Source of the DNA: Gordonia westfalica
Lineage (GTDB): Bacteria > Actinomycetota > Actinomycetes > Mycobacteriales > Mycobacteriaceae
DNA length: 64,000 bases
Assembly: GCF_900105725.1 (NCBI RefSeq)
Contig: NZ_FNLM01000034.1
Span: 4,216,001 to 4,280,000 of the forward strand
Direction: 5' to 3'
A model generated the notes under the pieces. It was not told where the DNA came from, searched no databases, and saw nothing but the letters and a program-made list of their open reading frames with translations. A program made the position numbers and the translations under genes. Of this stretch, positions 53,270-61,300 are shown piece after piece. Position 1 is the stretch's first letter. Each line of letters starts with the position of its first letter.

Positions 53270-54601
53270 GTGAGCACCTCCGTCGACACCCGTCTGCCGC
53301 GCGCCCTGAAGCCCCTGGCGCGAAAGCAGTACCGGCTGTTGGCGTCGGGTCTGATCCTGGCGATGTTCGGTGACGGGATCTGGACGATAGCCGTGATCTG
53401 GCAGGTCATCGCACTCGGCGGTGGACCCGGGCAGGTGTCGTTGGCGACCGGTGTCGCCGCGGTCGGCATGCTCGTCTCCACCCTGGTCGGCGGTGTGCTG
53501 GCCGATCGGGTTTCGCAGCGCCACATCATGGTCGGCCTCGAGGTCACCAAGATGCTGGCATTCGGTGCGGTGGGTGTGGCGTCGGTGGCCGGTGTCCTCG
53601 ACCTCTGGATGGTCGTCGCGGCCTCGCTCCTCGCGGGCGTCACGATGGGCATGTACTACCCGGCGTACTCGGCGCTGCTGCCCGGTGTGGTCTCGGCGTC
53701 GGAACTACAGGCGGCGAACGGTATCGAGGGCTTCTTCCGGCCGGTCGTGTTCCAGGCGGTCGGTCCGATGATCGCCGGCGCGATCATCGGGGCCACCGCG
53801 CCGGGACAAGCGGTGGTGCTCGCCGCCGTCGCGTCCGTCGCGTCGGGATTCTGCTATCTGCTGATGACCCCGGTGACGTCGCGACGACTGGGCGATCCGG
53901 AGAGTTCGGAGGCCGAGATCGCGCGCACGAACGCAGGTGCCGGCGGTGTTGTCGTCGACCTCGTCGAGGGCTTCGTCTACATGATCCGCACCCCGTGGCT
54001 GTGGGGGACGTTGTTCTTCGCCTGCGTCCTGGTGCTGGCGACGATGGGACCGATCGAGGTGCTGGTGCCCTTCGCGTTGCGCGAGCGCATCGACGGTGGC
54101 GCCTCCCAGCATGCGTGGGTGCTCGCCGGGTTCGGGATCGGCGCGGCCGCCACGTCGTTGGTGTTCGCGTCGCTGCCGATGCCGCGGCGGTATCTGACCG
54201 TCATGTTCGGCATATGGTCGTTCTCGAGCGTGCCGCTCGTCCTGATGGGTGTTGCCGACGCGACCTGGATGTTCGTCGCGGCCGGGGTCGGCATGGGCGT
54301 GATGTTCGACGGCCCGATGGTCTTGTGGGGGACGCTGCTCCAGCGCCGGGTCCCGCCCGCACTGCTCGGCCGGATCGCGAGTCTCGACTTCTTCGTGTCG
54401 GTCGCGCTGATGCCGGTGTCGATGGCGATCGCCGCCCCGGTCTCGGCGGCGATCGGGCTGACCGCGACGTTCGTCCTGGCCGGCCTCCTGCCGGTGCCGA
54501 TCGCGTGGGGTTTCTACCTCGCGGCCCGCATGTGGCGCGACGAGATCGAGAACCCGCTCGACGACGAGGTGCCGCCGAAGCTGGTGTCGATGAACGAGTG
54601 A
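53270..54601 (+). CDS. MFS transporter
   Basis: 443 residues with about 12 membrane segments, from LLASGLILAMFGDGIWTIAV at the N-terminus to a basic-acidic tail. The domain looks like the drug-resistance/enterobactin-exporter group, with VGGVLADRVSQRHIM (motif A). Substrate unknown. Start is GTG at 53270. It follows ku by 60 bp and may share the ku message. Confidence 0.85.
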   Translation: MSTSVDTRLPRALKPLARKQYRLLASGLILAMFGDGIWTIAVIWQVIALGGGPGQVSLATGVAAVGMLVSTLVGGVLADRVSQRHIMVGLEVTKMLAFGAVGVASVAGVLDLWMVVAASLLAGVTMGMYYPAYSALLPGVVSASELQAANGIEGFFRPVVFQAVGPMIAGAIIGATAPGQAVVLAAVASVASGFCYLLMTPVTSRRLGDPESSEAEIARTNAGAGGVVVDLVEGFVYMIRTPWLWGTLFFACVLVLATMGPIEVLVPFALRERIDGGASQHAWVLAGFGIGAAATSLVFASLPMPRRYLTVMFGIWSFSSVPLVLMGVADATWMFVAAGVGMGVMFDGPMVLWGTLLQRRVPPALLGRIASLDFFVSVALMPVSMAIAAPVSAAIGLTATFVLAGLLPVPIAWGFYLAARMWRDEIENPLDDEVPPKLVSMNE

Positions 54602-54622
54602 CCCGCCGGTCCCGCGCCCGGG

Positions 54623-55531
54623 CTACCGCAGAACCTCCGCCGCGCCCGCGATGACCATCTCCGTGAGGTGTTGCAGCAGAGGCGAACTGAGTTTCCAGTA
54701 CTGCCAGTAGAGCGGGACGTCGAGGTGGTGGTCGGCGATCAGGCGCACCCGGCCGTCGTCGAGCGCGTCCCGGATCTGGACGACCGGCACTGCGCCCCAG
54801 CCGATTCCGAGGGACACCGCGCGGTGGTACTCCGTCGACGCCGGGATGTAGGCCGCGGGCGGGTCGACGGCGCGTCCGGCCAACGCGGCCACCATGTTCA
54901 GCTGGATGTGGTCGTTGCGATCGAACTGGACCATCGGGGCCCGCGACAGTGCGTCGGCATCGAGGCCGTCGGACAGCCAGGCGTCGATGAATTCCGGTGT
55001 CGCGACCGGTAGATACCGCATGCTGCCGAGTGATTGCAGGGCGCAGCCGCGGATGGCGAGAGGGTCGGACGTCACCGCGGCGAGTGCATCACCCGACCTG
55101 AGCAGGGCGCTGCTGCGCGTCTCGTCGTCGCGGAACACCTCGACGGCCACGGCGTGGTCCCGGTGGAACCGGGCGAGGACCGGGAGCAACCAGGTTGCCA
55201 GCGAGTCGGCGTTCGTCGCGATCGGGAGATGCACTCGGGGTCGCGCGGTGACCGGCGTGTCGTCGTCGCCGGGTTCGCCGACGAACTCGGCTCGGGTCTC
55301 GGCGAGCAACAGCTCCCACTGCCTGGCGAGGCGGACCAGCACCTCGCCGTCGGGGGTCGCCGACGCCGGTTTGGTCCGACGCAGCACCACCCGCCCGACG
55401 GCCGACTCCAGCGCCTTGATCCGCTGGCTCACCGCCGAGGGCGTGATGTGCAGCGACGCCGCCGCGGCGTCGAACGTTCCCTCGCGCAGGACTGCGGCCA
55501 GCGTGCGCAGACCTTCCTGACTGATGTCCAT
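54623..55531 (-). CDS. lysG: LysR regulator, LysG/ArgP type
   Basis: 302 residues, typical of ArgP/LysG. HTH at about 1-60: MDISQEGLRTLAAVLREG, then FDAAAASLHITPSAVSQRIK. The effector domain follows. It is divergent from lysE, the export gene, the usual arrangement in which LysG senses basic amino acids and activates the exporter. A palindrome lies in the 85-bp gap. Confidence 0.92.
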   Translation of the reverse strand: MDISQEGLRTLAAVLREGTFDAAAASLHITPSAVSQRIKALESAVGRVVLRRTKPASATPDGEVLVRLARQWELLLAETRAEFVGEPGDDDTPVTARPRVHLPIATNADSLATWLLPVLARFHRDHAVAVEVFRDDETRSSALLRSGDALAAVTSDPLAIRGCALQSLGSMRYLPVATPEFIDAWLSDGLDADALSRAPMVQFDRNDHIQLNMVAALAGRAVDPPAAYIPASTEYHRAVSLGIGWGAVPVVQIRDALDDGRVRLIADHHLDVPLYWQYWKLSSPLLQHLTEMVIAGAAEVLR

Positions 55532-55551
55532 GCGACCACGCTAGATGAAGA

Positions 55552-55583
55552 ACAGCTGATGATTCTTTAGAAACATTCGCTGT
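55552..55583. promoter_or_regulatory. Candidate LysG operator between lysG and lysE
   Basis: ACAGCTGATGATTC (55552-55565) and GAAACATTCGCTGT (55570-55583) form an imperfect inverted repeat: 10 of 14 arm positions pair, with ACAGC/GCTGT at the outer ends. It lies 33 bp before the lysE start. Confidence 0.55.
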
Positions 55584-55616
55584 ACTGATCGGATAGGCGG
55601 TCTTAGCGTTCCTTTC

Positions 55617-56237
55617 GTGTCCACCTACCTCCTCCCCGCGATCGCCGGCCTGCTCACCGGCGCCGGCCTGATCGTCGCGATCGGTCCGCAGAACGTCTTC
55701 GTCCTCCGGCAGGGTGTGGCGCGCCGGCACACGGGCGCGATCGTCGCCGTGTGCGCGATCTCCGACGTCGTGCTGATCGTCGCGGGAGTGGCCGGACTCG
55801 GCGCGATCGTCGCCGCGCATCCACAGGTGATCACCGTCGGCAAGATCGTCGGCGGTCTCTACGTGCTCGCGCTCGGGCTGCTCGCCGCGAAGCGCTGCCT
55901 GCGCAGCAACGAGGCCATCGCCGCGAACGCCGAGGAGGCCGAATCCGCCGGTCGATGGGTCGCCGTCGGTACGGCGCTGGCGCTCACCTGGCTCAATCCG
56001 CACGTCTATCTCGACACCGTCCTGACCATGGGTGCGATCGCCAACGGCCACGGAAACGGCAAGTGGGCCTTCGCCATCGGCGCGTGCGTGGCCAGCATCC
56101 TCTGGTTCACCGCGCTCGGCGGGGGTGCTCGGCGGCTGTCGCATCTCTTCGCCAGCCCGCGGGCGTGGAAGATCCTCGACGGTGTCGTCGCGGTCATCAT
56201 GATCGGCATGGCGATCGCGCTCTTCGCATCGGTCTGA
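55617..56237 (+). CDS. lysE: LysE-family basic amino-acid exporter
   Basis: 206 residues with about six hydrophobic helices; opening LLPAIAGLLTGAGLIVAIGPQNVFVLRQG is the LysE/ArgO signature, with NPHVYLDTVL in the middle. Exports L-lysine and L-arginine in related bacteria. GTG start. Divergent from lysG. Confidence 0.93.
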   Translation: MSTYLLPAIAGLLTGAGLIVAIGPQNVFVLRQGVARRHTGAIVAVCAISDVVLIVAGVAGLGAIVAAHPQVITVGKIVGGLYVLALGLLAAKRCLRSNEAIAANAEEAESAGRWVAVGTALALTWLNPHVYLDTVLTMGAIANGHGNGKWAFAIGACVASILWFTALGGGARRLSHLFASPRAWKILDGVVAVIMIGMAIALFASV

Positions 56238-56309
56238 TCGCGGCGGTCCGGCTGCGTCGCACCGTCGCGCCCGGAATAGGCGCAGCAACTTTCGGGTAAA
56301 CCGGACGGC

Positions 56310-57221
56310 GTGACCCTCAGTGCCTCAGCCCCGCCGACGACGCGAGCGTCGCGGATCTCGCCGTCCGATGTGCGTGGGCTGGTGTCCGGCACGAGACGAA
56401 TCCTCGCCCGCGGCGACCTCGCCGCCGCCGCGGCCACAATGACGTACTACGCGGCGATCGCGGTCGTGCCCTGGGTGCTGCTGGCCATCTGGTCCACGAC
56501 GTGGGTGCGCGGCGCGTCCGACGCGGCGAGCACGTGGCTGGGCCTGGACGTCCTGATCCCACCGGCCATGGGTGGCCGCGAGGTCTTCGACGAGGCGGTC
56601 GCGGTCGGCACCGGCCTGTCCGCCCTGAGCGCGCTCGTGCTCCTGTTCCCCGCGTCGTTCTACGGCGAGGGCCTCCGCCGCGCGTGCCTGACCCTGTACC
56701 CGGAGAAGGACCGCTTCACCGGCTGGCGGTCCCGCCTGTCGATCCTGGCACTGTTCGTCCTGGTGCCGCCGTTGACGCACGTCGCGGTCGCGGTGGGCGG
56801 GTCGATCACCGGACTGGCGCCGGACGGCGGTGGTACCGGGGGCTTCTGGGACCTCGCGGCTCGGGTGGTCATCGGTTTCGTCACGGTGTGGCTCACCGTC
56901 GCCGCCGCACTGACCTGGGTGTACTGGAAAGTGACGCCGGGTGGCCCGAGCCTGGCCGTCGCCGCGGTGACGGCGCTCGGCACGGCGTCGTTCATCGCGG
57001 GCTTCGTGCAGGGATTCCTGCTGTTCCTGTCCCTGCCCATCGACGTCGGGATCCCGTACGGAGGTCTGCGCGTCATCGGCGGAGTGGTGGCGGCCGGGCT
57101 CTGGCTCTTCGTCCTGCACATACTGGTGATCGTGGGATGGGCTGTCGGACAAGCGCTCGGTGAGGTTCGGAAAGCGGGGGTCCGGCGAGCAGGGGCCCGA
57201 GCAGGTGACGATGCCGGCTGA
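56310..57221 (+). CDS. YihY/BrkB-family membrane protein
   Basis: 303 residues with about six helices. N-terminal GDLAAAAATMTYYAAIAVVP and the following FPASFYGEGLRRACLTLYP block match the YihY (UPF0761) family. The role of this family is unclear; no enzyme activity is established. GTG start at 56310. The stop lies just past the start of the next gene. Confidence 0.85.
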   Translation: MTLSASAPPTTRASRISPSDVRGLVSGTRRILARGDLAAAAATMTYYAAIAVVPWVLLAIWSTTWVRGASDAASTWLGLDVLIPPAMGGREVFDEAVAVGTGLSALSALVLLFPASFYGEGLRRACLTLYPEKDRFTGWRSRLSILALFVLVPPLTHVAVAVGGSITGLAPDGGGTGGFWDLAARVVIGFVTVWLTVAAALTWVYWKVTPGGPSLAVAAVTALGTASFIAGFVQGFLLFLSLPIDVGIPYGGLRVIGGVVAAGLWLFVLHILVIVGWAVGQALGEVRKAGVRRAGARAGDDAG

Positions 57222-57942
57222 ACCGGGTGGCCTGGCCCGCGACAGGCAGCGTGCGCGCCGGTCGCAACGGGAGAGCGTCCTCGACGCGTGGTCGGAGCTG
57301 CACGGCGGCATCGACCCGCGCGACTCGTTCTGGGTCGAGCGGTGGGTGCTCCTCAGCAGCGCCTGCGCCCGACCGCTCGTGCGACTCGGCGCCACCCCGA
57401 ACGCGATCACCGTCTGCGGTGCCGCGGTCACCGCGATCGCCTTCGCGGTGACCTTCGCCGGTCGTGGGTGGTTCGCCGTGGCGGCCCTCGTCATACTCCT
57501 CGCCGCGGTCCTCGACGGGGTGGACGGCGCCATCGCAGCGCAGACCGGGGCGGCGACGCGGTGGGGCCGCATCCTCGACACGCTGGCCGACCGGTGGTCG
57601 GACATCTTCCTCGCCGGGATCGTCGTGATGGCCGGCGCGCCGCCGTGGCTGGGCGTGGTGATCGCGGTGCTCACGCTGTTTCTGGAGGGCATCCGGGCCA
57701 CCGCCCAGGCGGCGGGCATGGTCGGCCCGGGCGCGGTCACGGTGTGGGAGCGGCCGTCACGCGTCATCCTGGCCGTGATCGCGACGGTCATGGCCGCGAT
57801 CGTCTGGCAGGTCGGTCTGTCCGCCGGTGGTGCTCAGGCGCTGGCGGCGATCACCGCCGGGATCGGTGCGATCCTCGCGGTGATCGGCGTACTTCAGTTG
57901 TTGCTCGCGGTGTTCCGACAGACCCGCGGGCTGCCCGCCTGA
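57211..57942 (+). CDS. CDP-alcohol phosphatidyltransferase family protein
   Basis: 243 residues with about six helices. The catalytic signature is present as DGVDGAIAAQTGAATRWGRI followed by LDTLADRWSD, that is D-G-x2-A-x9-G-x3-D-x3-D. The Arg that normally follows the first Ala is replaced by Ala. All the aspartates that bind the metal are kept. The family makes phospholipids from CDP-diacylglycerol; the substrate alcohol is not readable. ATG 57211 overlaps the YihY gene; GTG 57205 is an alternative start. Confidence 0.8.
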   Translation: MPAEPGGLARDRQRARRSQRESVLDAWSELHGGIDPRDSFWVERWVLLSSACARPLVRLGATPNAITVCGAAVTAIAFAVTFAGRGWFAVAALVILLAAVLDGVDGAIAAQTGAATRWGRILDTLADRWSDIFLAGIVVMAGAPPWLGVVIAVLTLFLEGIRATAQAAGMVGPGAVTVWERPSRVILAVIATVMAAIVWQVGLSAGGAQALAAITAGIGAILAVIGVLQLLLAVFRQTRGLPA

Positions 57943-58965
57943 TCAGGCCCGTCGCTGCCGGAAGCCGGAGAGCGCCAGCAGGATCGCGCCGACGGCGACC
58001 CACCCGAGAAGGACCCAGAGCGGACCGGCGATCGAGGCGTCGGGGAAGTAGGCGACCGACCGGGTGAGGGTGCCGCCCGCGCCCGTCGGCAGCCACTGAC
58101 CGAGAGTTCCCCACGGAGCAGGGAGCAGATACGGCGACGACGCGAGCCCGGACAGCGGGTTGGAGATCAGCATCATCAGGATCGCCGCGATGCCGACGCC
58201 CGGCGTCCCGAGGAGTGCGCCCGCTCCGGCGGTGAACCAGGAGATCGCGCCGATCATCAGCGCGAGCGCCAGTGCCACCGGCATCACGCGTCCGTCGATC
58301 ACCCCGAGCCACGACCAGACCGCCGCGAAACCGAGGCCGGCGACCAGCGGACCGAGCAGGACGACGGTGGCCTGCATCCAGACGCGGCCGGCCAGGGCGA
58401 TCGCCGACGATGCACCGAGTGCGATACCGGCGATGAGCAGCGGCAGCAGTCCGGCCGCGAAGCCGGTTCCCCGTGCGTCGGTGGACGGCGGCGCGACCAC
58501 CGACTCGGTGGTCACCGGCAACGACTGTGCGGTCGCGATGCCGGTGCCGACCCCCGCGACGATCTGTGCCAGCGCGGGAGATCCGGCTTCGGCGGTCAGG
58601 ATGGTGACTCCCTCGGGACCGACGGTGATGGCGCCGGCGATGTCGCGGGACTCGATCGCGCTCCGCGCGGCGGCGGGGTCGGCGAACCGCTCGATCGCGA
58701 AGGCGTCGTCACCTGCGCGGTCGGCCAGCGCCGACTCGATGGCCTGCGCCGCCGGGGCCGGGGCGACCAGTCCGAGCGGGACCTCGTGCGGTTCGGGGTC
58801 CACGGCGAGCGAGACGAACATCGCGGCGATCGTGCTGATCACGATCGGGATCGCGAGCACCAGGGCGGCGACGATGCGCCACGACGGGGTGTGCGCCTCG
58901 GGAGCGTCGGGCGGCTGCGCCGCGGTGGCGGACTGTCGATCCGACTCTTCGGCAAACGTGGTCAT
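57943..58965 (-). CDS. Membrane protein of ABC-2/YhgE-Pip-like type
   Basis: About 340 residues. One helix near the N-terminus (IVAALVLAIPIVISTIAAMF) is followed by a ~110-residue outer domain and five or six helices from about 170, including the small-residue-rich LLPLLIAGIALGASSAIALAG. Layout resembles YhgE/Pip or ABC-2 permeases, but there is no ATPase nearby. The start is placed at ATG 58965, 5 nt after GGAGG; ATG 58968 and TTG 58977 are alternatives. It is divergent from a TetR whose likely operator overlaps the RBS. Confidence 0.8.
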   Translation of the reverse strand: MTTFAEESDRQSATAAQPPDAPEAHTPSWRIVAALVLAIPIVISTIAAMFVSLAVDPEPHEVPLGLVAPAPAAQAIESALADRAGDDAFAIERFADPAAARSAIESRDIAGAITVGPEGVTILTAEAGSPALAQIVAGVGTGIATAQSLPVTTESVVAPPSTDARGTGFAAGLLPLLIAGIALGASSAIALAGRVWMQATVVLLGPLVAGLGFAAVWSWLGVIDGRVMPVALALALMIGAISWFTAGAGALLGTPGVGIAAILMMLISNPLSGLASSPYLLPAPWGTLGQWLPTGAGGTLTRSVAYFPDASIAGPLWVLLGWVAVGAILLALSGFRQRRA

Positions 58966-58981
58966 CATGGCCTCCAAAAAG

Positions 58982-59045
58982 AACGAACTCTCGTTTTTGG
59001 AAGTATGCGCTCGGCTGGGTCAACAATCAAGAACGAATATTCGTT
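58982..59045. promoter_or_regulatory. Two TetR-type operators in the divergent promoter
   Basis: AACGAATATTCGTT at 59032-59045 is a perfect 14-bp palindrome. A related half-matched site, AACGA-ACTC-TCGTT, lies at 58982-58995 (5-bp arms). Both share AACGA/TCGTT. The first lies 13 bp before the TetR ATG; the second lies 5 bp from the GGAGG of the membrane gene. Autoregulation and repression of the divergent gene are expected. Confidence 0.8.
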
Positions 59046-59058
59046 TTATACTTGCCGA

Positions 59059-59673
59059 ATGCCGAAGATCAGCGAAGAACGCAAGCTCGAGCGCAGTCAG
59101 CAGATTCTCGACGCCGCCCGCCGCTGCTTCGCCGAGAAGGGATTCCACCGGGCCTCGATGTCCGACGTGATCCGCGAATCGGGGCTGAGCGCCGGCGCGG
59201 TGTACTCCTACTACTCGTCCAAGGAGCAACTGATCGCCGCGGTGGCGCGGTCGGTGTTCCTGGCGTACGAATCCGGCCTCGGCGACCTCGTCGACGGTGA
59301 CGGCGCTCCCGCGTCGCCCGAGGACGCCATCCGGATACTCGCGGCGCATGTGCTGGCCGAGATCGCACCGCTCACCGAAGACTTCCGGATGGTGATGACC
59401 ATCTGGGGTGAGGCGGCCAACAACCCCGAGTTGCGGGAGATCGTCCGCGAGATCATCCGGGGACTCCGCGCGGTCTTCGAGCACGTCCTGGTCCGGTGGC
59501 GCGACGCCGGCCACGAACTGCCTGGTCAACCCGCAGATCTGGCGTTGCCGATGGTCTCGGTGATGCAGGGCGTCGTCGTGCAGCAGTCACTCGTCGGTGA
59601 CGTCGACGTGGACGCTTACGTGGACACCTGGTGCGCGCTCATGCGTGCAGCGGGCCTCGGCGACGAGATGTGA
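59059..59673 (+). CDS. TetR-family repressor
   Basis: 204 residues. HTH at about 10-55: RSQQILDAARRCFAEKGFHR, then MSDVIRESGLSAGAVYSYYS and SKEQLI. A ligand-binding helical domain follows. ATG 59059 is chosen; the frame extends upstream through the operators, which is not the normal layout. It most likely represses the divergent membrane protein and itself. Confidence 0.92.
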   Translation: MPKISEERKLERSQQILDAARRCFAEKGFHRASMSDVIRESGLSAGAVYSYYSSKEQLIAAVARSVFLAYESGLGDLVDGDGAPASPEDAIRILAAHVLAEIAPLTEDFRMVMTIWGEAANNPELREIVREIIRGLRAVFEHVLVRWRDAGHELPGQPADLALPMVSVMQGVVVQQSLVGDVDVDAYVDTWCALMRAAGLGDEM

Positions 59674-59834
59674 TCCGCCCGACCTGCCTACCATCTAGGC
59701 GAGCTCCGTCGAGTCGCGGGACATCTCCTCGCTCTGCTTCTGGTCCGATCGGCCCATCCGATCCGGGCCTCGGTGACGAAGAATGGGAGAACCTGCTCTC
59801 GACCCCGACGATCTCGACTTCTGATGAGGAACTG

Positions 59835-60392
59835 ATGACCAACGACTCGGTGGTTCTCGCCGACGCCGACGGCCGCCCGTGCGGCACCGCCGACCGCGAG
59901 GGCGTGCACGGCGTCGACACGCCGCTGCACTTCGCGTTCTCGTGTCACCTGGTCGACGGCGACCGGATCCTCATGACCCGTCGGGCCCTGTCCAAGCGCA
60001 GCTGGCCGGGAGTGTGGACCAACTCGTTCTGCGGCCATCCGCGGCCGGGTGAGTCCGTCGTCGACGCCGTGCATCGGTACGCGCAGCGTGAACTCGGGAT
60101 CGACGTCGACGACGTGCGCTGCATCCTGCCCGATTTCCGCTACCGGGCCGTCGACGCGAGCGGCATCGTGGAGAACGAGATCTGCCCCGTCTTCGTCGCG
60201 CGTCCGGTCGGCGCCCTCGAACCGAATCCGGATGAGGTCGCCGAGTACGCGTGGGCCGAGGTGCCCGACGTGTGGGACCTCGTCGCGAAGACGCCGTGGG
60301 CGGTCAGTCCGTGGTTCGCCGACCAGGTCCGTCAACTGCCGGGCCCGCATCCCCACCATCCCCGACGTCACACCGCAGGAGCGATCGGATGA
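59835..60392 (+). CDS. idi: Isopentenyl-diphosphate delta-isomerase (type 1)
   Basis: 185 residues. The catalytic Cys is in SFCGHP and Glu in ENEICPVF, with the Nudix-like fold between. It makes DMAPP from IPP to prime isoprenoid synthesis. ATG 59835 gives a normal-length enzyme. It overlaps crtB by 4 bp, so the three genes form one operon for carotenoid synthesis. Confidence 0.94.
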   Translation: MTNDSVVLADADGRPCGTADREGVHGVDTPLHFAFSCHLVDGDRILMTRRALSKRSWPGVWTNSFCGHPRPGESVVDAVHRYAQRELGIDVDDVRCILPDFRYRAVDASGIVENEICPVFVARPVGALEPNPDEVAEYAWAEVPDVWDLVAKTPWAVSPWFADQVRQLPGPHPHHPRRHTAGAIG

Positions 60393-61300
60393 TGCATCTA
60401 CCAGGTCATATCGAAGTGGTCCCGCCGCACCGGCGGTACGACGCCGTCGCCGAGGCGAGCGCGGCGCTGGTGATCAGGTCGTACTCGAGTTCGTTCGGGC
60501 TCGCCTCACGCCTGCTCGCCCCCGCGATCCGCCGCGACGTCCGCAACATCTACGCGCTCGTCCGGGTCGCCGACGAGATCGTCGACGCACCGCGCCCCGA
60601 ACAGGGTCTCGTCGACCGCAGCAACGAACTCGACCAACTCGAGGAACAGACCGCCGCGGCGATGATCACCGGATCGAGCAGCAACCTGGTGGTGCATGCC
60701 TTCGCCCGGACCGCCCGACGCGTCGGGATCGACCTGGCCCTCGTGACGCCGTTCTTCGATTCGATGCGAGCGGATCTCACGCAGGTCGAGCACGACTTCG
60801 AGAGCCTGGCCGCCTACATCTACGGCTCGGCCGAGGTCGTCGGCCTGATGTGCCTGCGGGCGTTCCTCGCCGAGGAGTCCAAGGCGGATGCGCGCTACGA
60901 CCACCTCGCACCGGGTGCGCGTCGACTCGGCGCGGCTTTCCAGAAGATCAACTTCCTGCGCGACTTCGGCGAGGACTGTGACGGATTGGGCCGTCGGTAT
61001 CTCGTCGGTCTGAACCCGGACAAGCCGGATGAAGACGCGTGGTCGCTGTGGCTCGACGACATCGACCTCGACCTCACCGCTGCGGCGGAGGCCATCCCTC
61101 ACCTCCCTGCGAGCAGTCGTGTCGCCGTGTGCACCGCCCACGACCTGTTCGCGGAACTGACTGCGCGACTGCGTGAGTCCTCGGCGTCGGAGGCCAGGCG
61201 TCAACGCGTCCGGGTTCCCAACGCCGGCAAGGCAAAGATCGCGGCCGGCGCGGTCGCCCGCCGCGGAATGCCGCGTGGAGCACGGGGAGTGACCGCATGA
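60389..61300 (+). CDS. crtB: Phytoene synthase
   Basis: 303 residues. The two Asp-rich motifs are visible: RVADEIVDAP (D-x3-D) near residues 58-67 and DFGEDCDGLGRRYLVG near 191. It condenses two GGPP to phytoene. Overlaps idi (ATGA) and crtI (ATGA). No crtE is in the window, so GGPP must come from elsewhere. Confidence 0.94.
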   Translation: MMHLPGHIEVVPPHRRYDAVAEASAALVIRSYSSSFGLASRLLAPAIRRDVRNIYALVRVADEIVDAPRPEQGLVDRSNELDQLEEQTAAAMITGSSSNLVVHAFARTARRVGIDLALVTPFFDSMRADLTQVEHDFESLAAYIYGSAEVVGLMCLRAFLAEESKADARYDHLAPGARRLGAAFQKINFLRDFGEDCDGLGRRYLVGLNPDKPDEDAWSLWLDDIDLDLTAAAEAIPHLPASSRVAVCTAHDLFAELTARLRESSASEARRQRVRVPNAGKAKIAAGAVARRGMPRGARGVTA

